Origin: an uncultured Paracoccaceae bacterium | Lineage (GTDB): Bacteria; Pseudomonadota; Alphaproteobacteria; Rhodobacterales; Rhodobacteraceae | Assembly (NCBI GenBank): GCA_937132145.1 | Contig: CAKZNY010000236.1 | Coordinates: forward strand, 1 to 12,311 | Length of the DNA: 12,311 nt | Direction of reading: 5' to 3' | Shown: piece by piece, positions 1 through 7,349 of the stretch | How the letters are laid out: every line of letters starts with the position of its first letter | Numbering within the stretch: position 1 is the first letter of the stretch | Translations under genes and position numbers: made by a program | The notes under the pieces: model-generated | The model's input: the letters and a program-made list of their open reading frames with translations, nothing else | The model's database searches: none | Told to the model about the DNA's origin: nothing

Positions 1-480
1 GGTGTTACCCGTAACGCCGTGATCGGCAAAGTCCATCGTTTGGGCCTGTCCAACCGTGCGACGACCACCAAAGCGAAAGCTGCTCCGAAAGCCGTTAAAG
101 AAGCACCCAAGGCCAAAGCCAAGCCAAAAGAGCCGGTCCGCGTTGCCAACCCGAAATCCACCACCGAAATCCCGACCGCTCGGGACATCCCGCGCAAACG
201 CCCGATCATCACGGCGGGGCAACCGCTACCACCACAGCCCTCGGCTTCCGAGGTAAGTGCCGAAGCGCTGGCCAAAGTCGAGGAAATCGAAGGTCAGGCC
301 AGAAAACTGAACCTGATGCAACTGACCGAGCGCACCTGCAAATGGCCAATCGGCGACCCTGCTACAGACGAGTTCTGGTTCTGCGGCCATCCGGTACAAG
401 CTGGCAAGCCATACTGCGAAACCCACGTCGCCGTGGCGTTCCAACCCATGAGCAGCCGTCGAGACCGCCGCGCCCGTTAA
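1..480 (+). CDS. gcrA: GcrA cell-cycle regulator, 5' end cut off by window edge
   Basis: GcrA is an alphaproteobacterial transcription factor that works with sigma-70 RNA polymerase and responds to CcrM methylation of GANTC sites. The reading frame is open from base 1 to a TAA at 478-480. The first visible residues (GVTRNAVIGKVHRLGLSNR) are the end of the N-terminal DNA-binding helix-turn-helix. A low-complexity Lys/Ala/Pro linker follows, and then the conserved C-terminal domain with TCKWPIGDP, FCGHP and YCETH, the region known to contact sigma factor. Compared with full-length family members, about 30 N-terminal residues are missing, including the true start. The ATG-like GTG/ATC codons inside the window are not starts, because homology continues to base 1. 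The stop codon overlaps that of the convergent hydrolase gene, leaving no room for a terminator between them. Identification is firm; regulation cannot be seen. Confidence 0.95.
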   Translation, partial: GVTRNAVIGKVHRLGLSNRATTTKAKAAPKAVKEAPKAKAKPKEPVRVANPKSTTEIPTARDIPRKRPIITAGQPLPPQPSASEVSAEALAKVEEIEGQARKLNLMQLTERTCKWPIGDPATDEFWFCGHPVQAGKPYCETHVAVAFQPMSSRRDRRAR

Positions 481-1109
481 CCGGTCGCCTCCATCCAAAG
501 CGCCAGTTTTTCAATCGATTCTTGCACGAGGCCAACAGAGGCCACGGCCCCGTCAACATGGTTGATCCCGTGATCGGCCCCCTCGATAACGGCTACCGTC
601 ATGCCATCTGCGCTAAATTCCTCGGCAAACGTTTCCGTATAAGCCGGATCGCGCGTTCCGATCAGGCAAAATGCAGGGTTAGGGCGACCTAACATCTGCG
701 CGCGCAGGCCAGTGCCGCCAAGGCTCGGCGTTAACCAAACCAGCCGCGCGTCGGGCAGATCATCTATCCCCCAGCCCATCGAAATGGTTCCCACCGATTT
801 CCCGATAACCGTTATGCGATCGTACTTACCCAACTTACGCGCAAATTCTATGATCGCCTGCCCATCGGTTCTCAACCGCTCCAAACGCTCAACATCAGGC
901 GCATTCAGAAACGTATCGTCGCGATTATAGGTGAAATCGACTAGCAGAGCATCAACGTCCTGCGCATGAAGAAGTTGGCCAATATAATAGAATAACGGGT
1001 TTTCCGCCGTGTAATTCAGACCCGGCAACAAGATCGCAAGTTCGCGCCCGGAACGCCTAATCAAGCTGGCGTTAATCGGCGTAGGCGTCGCGATTTGAAG
1101 GTATTCCAT
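477..1109 (-). CDS. Small alpha/beta-hydrolase family protein
   Basis: This 210-residue protein has the outline of a compact alpha/beta-hydrolase. There is an oxyanion-type ILLPGLNY strand-loop near residues 26-33, a nucleophile elbow GKSVG at 103-107 with Ser105, a candidate acid Asp154 in GTRDP, and a candidate catalytic His at 180 or 184 (GADHGINH). No signal peptide or membrane segment is visible, so it is probably cytosolic. The ATG lies 3 bases after the smc stop codon on the same strand, so the two genes are probably co-transcribed and translationally coupled. Its TAA stop (477-479) interlocks with the gcrA stop in the palindrome TTAA. The substrate is unknown. The fold and catalytic serine are well supported; an esterase, thioesterase or dienelactone-hydrolase-like role would be a guess. 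Confidence 0.85.
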   Translation of the reverse strand: MEYLQIATPTPINASLIRRSGRELAILLPGLNYTAENPLFYYIGQLLHAQDVDALLVDFTYNRDDTFLNAPDVERLERLRTDGQAIIEFARKLGKYDRITVIGKSVGTISMGWGIDDLPDARLVWLTPSLGGTGLRAQMLGRPNPAFCLIGTRDPAYTETFAEEFSADGMTVAVIEGADHGINHVDGAVASVGLVQESIEKLALWMEATG

Positions 1110-1112
1110 ACC

Positions 1113-4100
1113 CTAGCCCTCGATAATTTCTTCGGCCTTCCGCAAATCCACACTCACCAATTGCGAAACCCCCTGCTCCGCCATCGTAACCCCGTACAAC
1201 CGATCCATGCGCGACATCGTCACGGCGTGGTGGGTGATGATCAGGAAGCGGGTGTCGGTCTGCTTGGTCATCTCGTCCAGCAGATCGCAAAAACGCGTGA
1301 CATTCGCATCATCCAGTGGCGCGTCCACCTCGTCCAGCACACAAATCGGGCTGGGATTGGCGAGGAACACGGCGAAGATCAGCGACAATGCGGTCAACGT
1401 CTGCTCCCCCCCCGACAACAACGAGAGCGTCGAAAGTTTCTTACCCGGAGGCTGGCACATCAGCTCCAACCCTGCCTCAAGCGGATCATCGCTTTCGACC
1501 AACACAAGGTTCGCATCGCCCCCACCGAACAGATGCTTGAACAGTCTCGAGAAATTCTTGTTAACCTCCTCGAATGCATCCAGCAGACGTTGCCGCCCTT
1601 CTTGATTAAGGTTCGAAATCCCCTGACGCAGTTTTTTCACCGCCTTTTCAAGGTCGTTCTTTTCACTGTCCAGATTGTCGAATTCCTCCTGAACCTCGCG
1701 CGCATCTTCCTCGGCCCGAAGGTTCACAGCGCCCAACGCCTCGCGCTGACGTTTCAAGCGGTTCACATCATTTTCGATCATCTCGGAGGACGGCATTTTG
1801 TCCGGATCAGCCTCCAGATTTTCCAACAACGCGGCGGGTTCCAGCTCCATCTCTTCACGAATGCGATCCGCCGTCGCGGCCACCCTGAACACAGCCGCCT
1901 CGGCCAACGCCTCACTACGCGCCCGCGCCTCACGCGCTTCGGAGGCCGCGCGTTCCGCACGGCGCTCGCCCTCCTCCGCCTGCCGCATCGCAGTTTCGCC
2001 TACGGCCAAAGCATCGCCCGCAGCGTTACGCCGCCCCTCGGCCTGTTCGATAGACCGCGCCAAAGCATCGCGCTTGGCCGCAAGCTCCTCGGGGGCGGTC
2101 GTTGCCGTCCCCAAATCCGCTTCGTTTTCGGTCTTTCGAGCCTCCAGCTCCCCGATCCGCTTCTCGGCATTTTCCAACCGCAGCCGCCAATTGCTGACCT
2201 CTTTGGTAATCTCCTGCTGACGACGCACCCGCGCCTCGCCTTCACGACGCAACTCGTCCGACAATGATCGCCGCGTCAGCATCGCCATTCGCGCAGCCTC
2301 GACCGTAATCTTACGCCCCTCGACCGCTTCTCGGGCGGCATCGAGATCACCCAGATCGTCAATCCCGCGCTCTGCTTCGCGCAAGGCATCACGCGCTTCC
2401 GATGCTTCGTCTTCACGCCGTGAAACAGCCATCCGCAAGGTCTCCAACTTGCCTTTCAGCATGTCCAGCTCGGCTTCGGCACGTGACAAACGCCTTGCTG
2501 CATTGTTAACCGCTTCATCCGCGTCTTTACGCAACCGCCGCGCGTTTTTCTCTGCCATCTGGGCAGTCTCGATATCTGAACGCGCGGCTTGGTGGGCTAC
2601 CCGCGCGGTGTCGGCCAACGCTTCCGCACTGGCAAAAGCCTCCGACAAATCGGCCAGACGATTCACCTGCTGCAAACGCAACGCCGCTTCCGAGGGCGCT
2701 TCATCCGCCCCCGCACGATACCCGTCCCAACGCCACAAATCGCCCTCAACCGAAACCAACCGCTGACCCGGTTTAAGCCCGGCCTGCAACGCAGCACCCC
2801 GATCCTGCGCGACCAGCCCGATTGCAGACAACCGACGGGACAAAACGTTGGGTGCCTGCACATGATCCGCCAACAGCGAAACCTCGGCAGGCAACGTGGC
2901 CGCAGCATCGTAATCCGGCATTTTGGCCCATCCGGAAGTCCCGTCAGGCCCAACTTCCGGTGCTTTCAAATCATCCGCCAAGGCCGCACCGAGTGCCGCC
3001 TCAAACCCTTTGTCGGCCCGCACGCTGTCCAACAATTGTTTGCCGTCACCCTGATCCCGCTCGATCAAACGTTTCAATGCTGAAACCTCGGCCCTTAACG
3101 CATTCGCCTCTCCGTCGGCTTCCGACAGGCTGGCCCGTGCTTCAGAATCGTGGGTCTGCGCTTCCGCGCGATCCGCCTCGGCCTTGCTCAAAGCATTTTC
3201 AGCCGCCTTGGCCGCACCAATCGTATCCTCTTGCGCAGCTAGCGCCACTTCCAGACGCTCGCCAGCCGCACCAAGCTCCGCCTCATGCTTTGCCGCAACA
3301 GCGCGGGCATTTTCGATCTCCGCTGACAGCTTGGTAACCATCCCGCCAGCCTCTTCCAAACGCCGCCGCGCCGCTTGATGCCGCGCAGCCAGCCGTGCCG
3401 CATCCTCGGTCAGTTTATCCAACTCGGATTCCTGTTCATGAAGAACCGTACCCGCTTCGCGCGCCGCGTCCTTCGCGTCGTCCAGCTTCGCATCGTGGCC
3501 TTCATGCGCCTTCGTCAGCGCCTCTTTTTCCCAATTCAGCCGCTCAATGGTTTCGCCTGCATCGTGGTTCAAACCCTTTTCACGTTCCATATCACGGCCA
3601 AGCTGGGCAATCCGCGCCTGCAAATCCTCGATCGCCTGACGCGCCCGTTGTTCCTGTTCGTTCAGCGAATCCCGCTCGACCAACAACCGCTGCAAAACCG
3701 CGCCCGCGATGGCTTCTTCTTCGCGCAAAGGCGGTACTTTGCTTTCAGCGTCGGCGCGCGCCTTCGTATGCAAATTCACCTCGCCCTGCGCCGAAGCCGC
3801 GCCCTTGGTGGCAGCCGTCAATGCCTCCGATGTCGTCTGGCGTTCGCTATCGGCCTCGCGCCAGCGGCGGTATAACAACAGCCCCTCAGCCTGTCGCAAC
3901 TCGCCAGCAATCTCGCGATACCGCGCGGCTTGCCGCGCTTGGCGGGCCAGCGATTTGATCTGGGTGTCGAGCTGCTCCAGCACATCATCGATCCGCTCCA
4001 GATTGGTCTCGGTCGCGTTCAGTTTCAGCTCCGCTTCGTGGCGACGCTGGTAAAGCCCTGAAATCCCCGCCGCTTCCTCCAACACCCGCCGACGGGCCTT

Positions 4101-4571
4101 GGGTTTAGCGTTGATCAGCTCCGCAATCTGCCCCTGCCGCACCAACGAGGGCGAATGCGCACCGGTCGAGGCATCCGCGAACAGCATCTGCACATCCCGC
4201 GCCCGCGCTTCCTTGCCATTGGTTTTGTAGGCCGAGCCAGCATCCCGTGTGATCCGCCGCACAACCTCCAGCTTGTCTTGATCGTTGAACCCTGCGGGGG
4301 CCAAGCGTTCGGTGTTATCAAGCGTCAGCGTCACCTCGGCGTAATTCCGTGCAGGGCGCGAGGATGAGCCCGCGAAAATCACATCCTCCATCCCGCCGCC
4401 GCGCATCGCTTTGGCACGGTTCTCGCCCATGACCCATCGCAAGGCTTCCAACAGATTCGACTTGCCGCAACCATTTGGTCCGACTACACCCGTCAAACCC
4501 GGTGAAATCACCAGTTCCGTGGGGTCAACGAAGCTTTTGAAGCCTAATAATCTGAGTTTTGCAAATTGCAC
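1113..4571 (-). CDS. smc: Chromosome segregation ATPase SMC
   Basis: SMC is the ATP-driven loop-extruding subunit of bacterial condensin and acts on the nucleoid with ScpA and ScpB. The 1152-residue protein has the full architecture: N-terminal ATPase half with Walker A GPNGCGKS at 31-38 and Q-loop RQGQI near 145-149; a long Ala/Glu/Arg-rich coiled coil from about 165; a globular hinge near 510-640; a returning coiled coil; and a C-terminal half with ABC signature LSGGEQ at 1052-1057, Walker B ICVLDE near 1076-1081, D-loop and switch histidines (ITHH) near 1112-1115. Length is normal. The start is GTG, chosen because MQFAKLRLLGFKSF matches the family N-terminus; a weak AGG lies a few bases upstream. 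It reads divergently from the FMN reductase and leads directly into the hydrolase gene. Large open frames on the opposite strand are composition shadows. Confidence 0.97.
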   Translation of the reverse strand: MQFAKLRLLGFKSFVDPTELVISPGLTGVVGPNGCGKSNLLEALRWVMGENRAKAMRGGGMEDVIFAGSSSRPARNYAEVTLTLDNTERLAPAGFNDQDKLEVVRRITRDAGSAYKTNGKEARARDVQMLFADASTGAHSPSLVRQGQIAELINAKPKARRRVLEEAAGISGLYQRRHEAELKLNATETNLERIDDVLEQLDTQIKSLARQARQAARYREIAGELRQAEGLLLYRRWREADSERQTTSEALTAATKGAASAQGEVNLHTKARADAESKVPPLREEEAIAGAVLQRLLVERDSLNEQEQRARQAIEDLQARIAQLGRDMEREKGLNHDAGETIERLNWEKEALTKAHEGHDAKLDDAKDAAREAGTVLHEQESELDKLTEDAARLAARHQAARRRLEEAGGMVTKLSAEIENARAVAAKHEAELGAAGERLEVALAAQEDTIGAAKAAENALSKAEADRAEAQTHDSEARASLSEADGEANALRAEVSALKRLIERDQGDGKQLLDSVRADKGFEAALGAALADDLKAPEVGPDGTSGWAKMPDYDAAATLPAEVSLLADHVQAPNVLSRRLSAIGLVAQDRGAALQAGLKPGQRLVSVEGDLWRWDGYRAGADEAPSEAALRLQQVNRLADLSEAFASAEALADTARVAHQAARSDIETAQMAEKNARRLRKDADEAVNNAARRLSRAEAELDMLKGKLETLRMAVSRREDEASEARDALREAERGIDDLGDLDAAREAVEGRKITVEAARMAMLTRRSLSDELRREGEARVRRQQEITKEVSNWRLRLENAEKRIGELEARKTENEADLGTATTAPEELAAKRDALARSIEQAEGRRNAAGDALAVGETAMRQAEEGERRAERAASEAREARARSEALAEAAVFRVAATADRIREEMELEPAALLENLEADPDKMPSSEMIENDVNRLKRQREALGAVNLRAEEDAREVQEEFDNLDSEKNDLEKAVKKLRQGISNLNQEGRQRLLDAFEEVNKNFSRLFKHLFGGGDANLVLVESDDPLEAGLELMCQPPGKKLSTLSLLSGGEQTLTALSLIFAVFLANPSPICVLDEVDAPLDDANVTRFCDLLDEMTKQTDTRFLIITHHAVTMSRMDRLYGVTMAEQGVSQLVSVDLRKAEEIIEG

Positions 4572-4589
4572 GAAATGCCTGCGTTTAAT

Positions 4590-4594
4590 GATTC
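4590..4594. promoter_or_regulatory. GANTC methylation site (GATTC), smc leader
   Basis: GATTC matches the GANTC target of the alphaproteobacterial methyltransferase CcrM. It lies 19 bases upstream of the smc GTG. With its flanks (tGATTCt) it also resembles the GANTC context reported for GcrA-responsive promoters. A single GANTC is not significant alone; it is listed because a second one and a DnaA box lie in the same 188-base region. Confidence 0.4.
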
Positions 4595-4629
4595 TGCTCG
4601 ATAGGTCAGAATTCCGGCACAGCCCGTAC

Positions 4630-4634
4630 GAGTC
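4630..4634. promoter_or_regulatory. GANTC site (GAGTC) overlapping a -35-like hexamer of smc
   Basis: GAGTC (minus strand GACTC) is a CcrM-type site embedded in the minus-strand hexamer TTGACT (4631-4636), a good match to a sigma-70 -35 box directed toward smc. The matching -10 at 17-base spacing is poor (AATTCT), so the promoter assignment is weak. If it is real, methylation state could influence smc transcription. This is inference from motif matches only. Confidence 0.35.
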
Positions 4635-4670
4635 AACCGTAAACCCCCATATATGCCCTTATAGCGCGAC

Positions 4671-4679
4671 TTATCCACA
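4671..4679 (+). promoter_or_regulatory. DnaA box (perfect consensus 9-mer)
   Basis: TTATCCACA is an exact match to the high-affinity DnaA-binding 9-mer. It sits inside the divergent smc/FMN-reductase intergenic region, in an AT-rich stretch continuing to about 4735. On the minus strand it lies just upstream of TATAAG (4658-4663), which could be a -10 for smc. DnaA acts as a transcription factor as well as an initiator in alphaproteobacteria, so a regulatory role is plausible. A single box is not an origin. Confidence 0.55.
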
Positions 4680-4759
4680 ACATATCGTATATTTTGACGA
4701 TTACGCTTGTGATTTCCGAAAGCATACATAAATTCCGACCACCAAAATGAGGAACAGGC

Positions 4760-5296
4760 ATGACGACACTACTTGGAATTTCAGGCGCCCTTCGCAAGGA
4801 CTCGCGCAACACGGCATTGGTGAACGAAGCCGCCCGACTGTTCGCGCCGGACACGTTCATCATGGCCGATCTGCGGCTACCGCTTTACGATGGCGACCTT
4901 GAGGATTCCGAGGGTATACCCGAAGCGGTCCACACCCTGCACGCGCAGATCAAAGCCGCCGATGCGGTTATAATTTCAACACCTGAATACAATAAGAACA
5001 TTTCTGGCGTTCTAAAAAATGCGCTCGACTGGCTTTCTCGCGTTCACCCACAACCTTGGACAGGCAAGCCAGTCGCGATCCTATCGGCCGCTTCCGGTCG
5101 CGCTGGCGGCGAGAGGGCGCAGTATTCGCTGCGTCACTGCATGACCCCGTTTAACCCGCGCATCCTGCAAGGCCCCGAAATCATGATTGCGGCCGCCGAC
5201 AACGCCTTCGATAGCGACGAACGACTGATTAACGAATTCTCGACAAAATCACTTACCAAACTCATGACTGCGTTAAGAGCCGAAACAGATAGGTAA
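4760..5296 (+). CDS. NADPH-dependent FMN reductase (flavodoxin-like quinone/chromate/azo reductase family)
   Basis: This 178-residue flavodoxin-fold protein belongs to the NADPH-dependent FMN reductase family, whose members use bound FMN to reduce quinones, azo compounds or chromate. The N-terminal strand and phosphate-binding loop GISGALRKDSRN (6-17) follow the family pattern G-S/A-x-R-x-x-S. The flavin-contacting STPEYNKNISGVLKNALDWL segment (73-92) contains the hallmark PEYN. A later loop, SAASGRAGGERAQYSLR (109-125), is also typical. A GAGGA sequence lies about 9 bases ahead of the ATG, supporting the start. No signal peptide or membrane helix is seen, so it is cytosolic. It is a single-gene unit, divergent from smc, with a large palindromic element beginning 8 bases after its stop codon. 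The natural substrate cannot be told from sequence. Confidence 0.92.
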   Translation: MTTLLGISGALRKDSRNTALVNEAARLFAPDTFIMADLRLPLYDGDLEDSEGIPEAVHTLHAQIKAADAVIISTPEYNKNISGVLKNALDWLSRVHPQPWTGKPVAILSAASGRAGGERAQYSLRHCMTPFNPRILQGPEIMIAAADNAFDSDERLINEFSTKSLTKLMTALRAETDR

Positions 5297-5303
5297 GCGC
5301 GTG

Positions 5304-5458
5304 CGCCGAGCGAAGCGAGGCCCGGCCCAACGAAAAGGCCGCTTGTTTTGCTTGCAAAACGAACGGGCTGACAGGCGGGAGAGCCTCTTTTGATATTCAC
5401 CAAGAATGAACGGAGTTCTCCCGCCCTTCGGTTGGGCCGGGCCTCGCTTCGCTCGGCG
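5304..5458. repeat. 155-base palindromic intergenic element with perfect 28-base arms
   Basis: The outer arms, 5304-5331 and 5431-5458, are perfect reverse complements over 28 bases and are rich in GC (cgccgagcgaag at the left end). Between them are two further inverted repeats. A hairpin at about 5339-5366 is centred on GTTTTGC/GCAAAAC (5345-5351, 5354-5360). A second stem pairs GGCGGGAGA (5374-5382) with TCTCCCGCC (5417-5425). The whole could fold, as DNA cruciform or as RNA on either strand, into a long stem closed by a three-way junction. It fills nearly all the space between two convergent genes, so it could serve as a bidirectional terminator. The build suggests a dispersed REP/MITE-like family, but copy number cannot be seen here. 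Confidence 0.85.
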
Positions 5459-5465
5459 GTTCCGG

Positions 5466-5657
5466 TTAATCGTCCAGCGTCCGCGCCTCGTCCACAAGCA
5501 TGACCGGTATGCCGTTGCGGATCGGGAAGGCCAAACCTGCGGCCTTCGAGATCAGTTCTTGCGCGTTCCGGTCATAGATCAGCGTGTTGCGGGTCGTTGG
5601 GCAAACCAAGGCCTCCAACATTTTTCGGTCAACAGTATGGGGCGTCGTTTCGGTCAT
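5466..5657 (-). CDS. Trm112/YcaR-like family small protein lacking the zinc cysteines
   Basis: This 63-residue protein matches the Trm112/UPF0434 (YcaR-like) family. It has the N-terminal [13 protein letters not shown] segment (18-29) and the diagnostic [18 protein letters not shown] (42-59). In eukaryotes Trm112 is a zinc-binding activator of methyltransferases; the bacterial role is not established. Many homologues carry CPxC plus further cysteines, but only Cys19 is present here, so a canonical zinc site is absent. The ATG starts one base after the stop codon of the chaperedoxin gene, so it is the last gene of that minus-strand operon. The stop codon is 8 bases from the palindromic element, which probably ends the transcript. 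Confidence 0.88.
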   Translation of the reverse strand: MTETTPHTVDRKMLEALVCPTTRNTLIYDRNAQELISKAAGLAFPIRNGIPVMLVDEARTLDD

Positions 5658-5658
5658 C

Positions 5659-6546
5659 CTACACCAAAATCATCGAGGCAAGTTTTCGACGGCCCTTCTG
5701 GGCGTCTTTGTCCTTCGGTCCAAGGGAATCGAACAACGTAAACATTTGCGCCTTGGCCGCGCCGTCGCTCCATTCGCGATCACGGCGGAAGGCTTCCAGT
5801 AATTCGTCGATCGCGGCACCAGCTTCACCTGCAGCGGCCAGCGCTGTTGCCAAATCGAGCCGGGCCTGATGGTCGTCTGCGTCCGCCTCCAACGCTGTGC
5901 GGAATTCGGCAGTATCACCCAAATCAGATGCTGCGTCTGCAAGTTCGACCTGCGCTATAGCGGCCGCCAACGCAGGATCAGATTTCTTGTCATCGGGGAT
6001 CTGAACCAGAACCTCTTTGGCTTTTTCCAGATCATCGCTGGCCAGATAAGCACGAATAAGGCCTGACACGGCGACAAGATTATCGTCTTCTTCACTCAAA
6101 ATTGCCGAGAACGTCTCTATGGCGTCAGAAAACTCGCCGTCTTCCAGCATCTTCTCGGCCATCTCCAGGGCTTGGCCCATACCAGCGCCACTTCCTTGCG
6201 CCGCAACACGCTGCACAAAGGCTTTCAATTCCGACGCAGGCTGCGCACCCATGAAACCGTCAACCGGCTTACCATCGACGAACGCAAAAACCGACGGGAT
6301 CGATTTGACCTGCATTTCCTGCGCAATCTTCTGGTTCTCGTCAACGTTGATTTTAACCATCTTCACGTCACCGCCTGCGGCCAAAACTTCAGCCTCAAGT
6401 GCCGGACCAAGCGTTTTGCACGGGCCACACCACGGCGCCCAAAAGTCCACGATCACGGGGGTTTCTTTCGAGGCCTCGATCACGTCAGCCATAAAGCCCG
6501 CTTCATCGCTGTCCTTGATCAGGTCTGTTGTTGTATCCAATTCCAT
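5659..6546 (-). CDS. Thioredoxin-TPR chaperedoxin, YbbN/CnoX type
   Basis: The protein has an N-terminal thioredoxin domain (about 1-110) followed by a TPR-like helical region (about 120-295), the arrangement of YbbN/CnoX, a holdase that protects substrates and hands them to GroEL/DnaK. The redox motif WCGPCK is intact (Cys40, Cys43), as is the cis-proline loop SIPSVF (Pro84). This differs from E. coli YbbN, which lacks the CxxC pair, and agrees with redox-active alphaproteobacterial forms. The start is chosen at MELDTTTDL because GGAG lies 7 bases upstream; the adjacent ATG at 6549 is possible, and an in-frame ATG at 6597 would add a poor 17-residue extension without a clear ribosome-binding site. 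It lies 57 bases after the HD-domain gene and 1 base before the Trm112-like gene, probably in one operon. Confidence 0.92.
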   Translation of the reverse strand: MELDTTTDLIKDSDEAGFMADVIEASKETPVIVDFWAPWCGPCKTLGPALEAEVLAAGGDVKMVKINVDENQKIAQEMQVKSIPSVFAFVDGKPVDGFMGAQPASELKAFVQRVAAQGSGAGMGQALEMAEKMLEDGEFSDAIETFSAILSEEDDNLVAVSGLIRAYLASDDLEKAKEVLVQIPDDKKSDPALAAAIAQVELADAASDLGDTAEFRTALEADADDHQARLDLATALAAAGEAGAAIDELLEAFRRDREWSDGAAKAQMFTLFDSLGPKDKDAQKGRRKLASMILV

Positions 6547-6603
6547 CATCTCTCTCCGAGTATATCTGTGTTGCATCCTATTTGGGGGCGAATGCATGCG
6601 GGA

Positions 6604-7200
6604 TCAACCCGTCCCGTCCTGTTTCATCAACTCTGCATGTCGCGCCAGAAAGTCGGCTTTGACTTCCATGGGCGGGCGTAAGGCAAGGCGGGTCTTTTGC
6701 AGGGCCTCTGGCTTGGGGATACCAAACAGTTTATTGGCCTCGGGTTTCGAGAACCCTGCGATCTGGATAGCCTCCAACCAAGCCGAAATCCGGTCAGCGC
6801 GCTTGATTAGCACCTTCACGGCTTTGGGGATTTCGGCGGGTACGCCAAACCGCCGGTGAACCGCTTCCATCAGACGAATATCCATGGCTTTGTAGCCCGG
6901 CCCGACCGCGGCTTTAACCGGTGAGATCATATCCCCGATCACATATTCCGGTGCGTCGTGCAGCAACGCCGCCAACTTCCATTTAATCGAAGCGTTAGGG
7001 GAAAGTTCACCGAACATCCGTTCGACCAGCAAGGAATGTTCCGCCACAGAATAAGGAAACTCCCCAAATGTTTGCCCGTTCCAGCGCGCAACGAAAGCGA
7101 GACCGTGGGCGATGTCCTCGATCTCGATGTCTAGCGGAGACGGATCCAGAAGATCCAGCCGCCGTCCAGATAACATACGTTGCCATGCCCTTGCGCTCAT
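6604..7200 (-). CDS. HD-domain phosphohydrolase (YfbR-like)
   Basis: This 198-residue protein is an HD-domain metal-dependent phosphohydrolase. Visible ligand motifs are SVAEHS (His55), ALLHDAPEYVIGD (His81-Asp82, with Glu85 and Asp90) and KRADRISAWLEA (Asp136), which together form the H...HD...D pattern. The organisation resembles YfbR-type 5'-deoxynucleotidases, so a nucleotide or nucleotide-derived substrate is likely but unproven. No membrane segment is visible. The ATG is supported by GGAG 8 bases upstream. It is the first gene of the minus-strand cluster with the chaperedoxin and Trm112-like genes, and is divergent from the EamA transporter. A 57-base gap before the chaperedoxin could hold a second promoter. 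Confidence 0.88.
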   Translation of the reverse strand: MSARAWQRMLSGRRLDLLDPSPLDIEIEDIAHGLAFVARWNGQTFGEFPYSVAEHSLLVERMFGELSPNASIKWKLAALLHDAPEYVIGDMISPVKAAVGPGYKAMDIRLMEAVHRRFGVPAEIPKAVKVLIKRADRISAWLEAIQIAGFSKPEANKLFGIPKPEALQKTRLALRPPMEVKADFLARHAELMKQDGTG

Positions 7201-7349
7201 TCAGGTGTCTCCATTCATTACATCCTTCGACATATCGCGAAACCGCGACAGATGCATCAAAGATATTCATTAAAATGACGCGACGTGGCGCACACACCGC
7301 CTTGACCTGCCGGCAGATTTCGTTGAACGCTGCCCCGAAAGGTTTCCAA
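7201..7349. promoter_or_regulatory. Divergent intergenic region between HD hydrolase and DMT transporter
   Basis: These 149 bases separate two divergent genes and must carry both promoters unless the genes are read from further away. The only symmetry I see is a short inverted repeat TCGCG-aaac-CGCGA (7235-7248), which could be an operator half-site pair but is short enough to be chance. I could not assign convincing -35/-10 pairs. An in-frame ATG at 7275 is present but has no ribosome-binding site. Confidence 0.3.

Noticed and set aside
1095..2267. A long open frame (390 codons) on the plus strand across the smc 3' part
   Set aside because: It is antisense to well-conserved SMC sequence. 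Its His/Arg/Pro/Gln-rich translation has no domain pattern and is typical of the complement of GC-rich coding DNA.
4544..4729. A 61-residue minus-strand frame upstream of and overlapping the smc start
   Set aside because: It has no ribosome-binding site or family features, overlaps smc out of frame and covers the likely regulatory region.
6547..6597. 17-residue extension of the chaperedoxin start
   Set aside because: The extension is Arg/His/Pro-rich and unlike family N-termini. GGAG is correctly spaced for the internal ATG at 6546.
7068..7349. N-terminal extension of the EamA transporter (94 extra residues)
   Set aside because: The extension is the antisense of the HD gene plus intergenic DNA. 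The ATG at 7350 has a good ribosome-binding site and is followed by a normal-length transporter.
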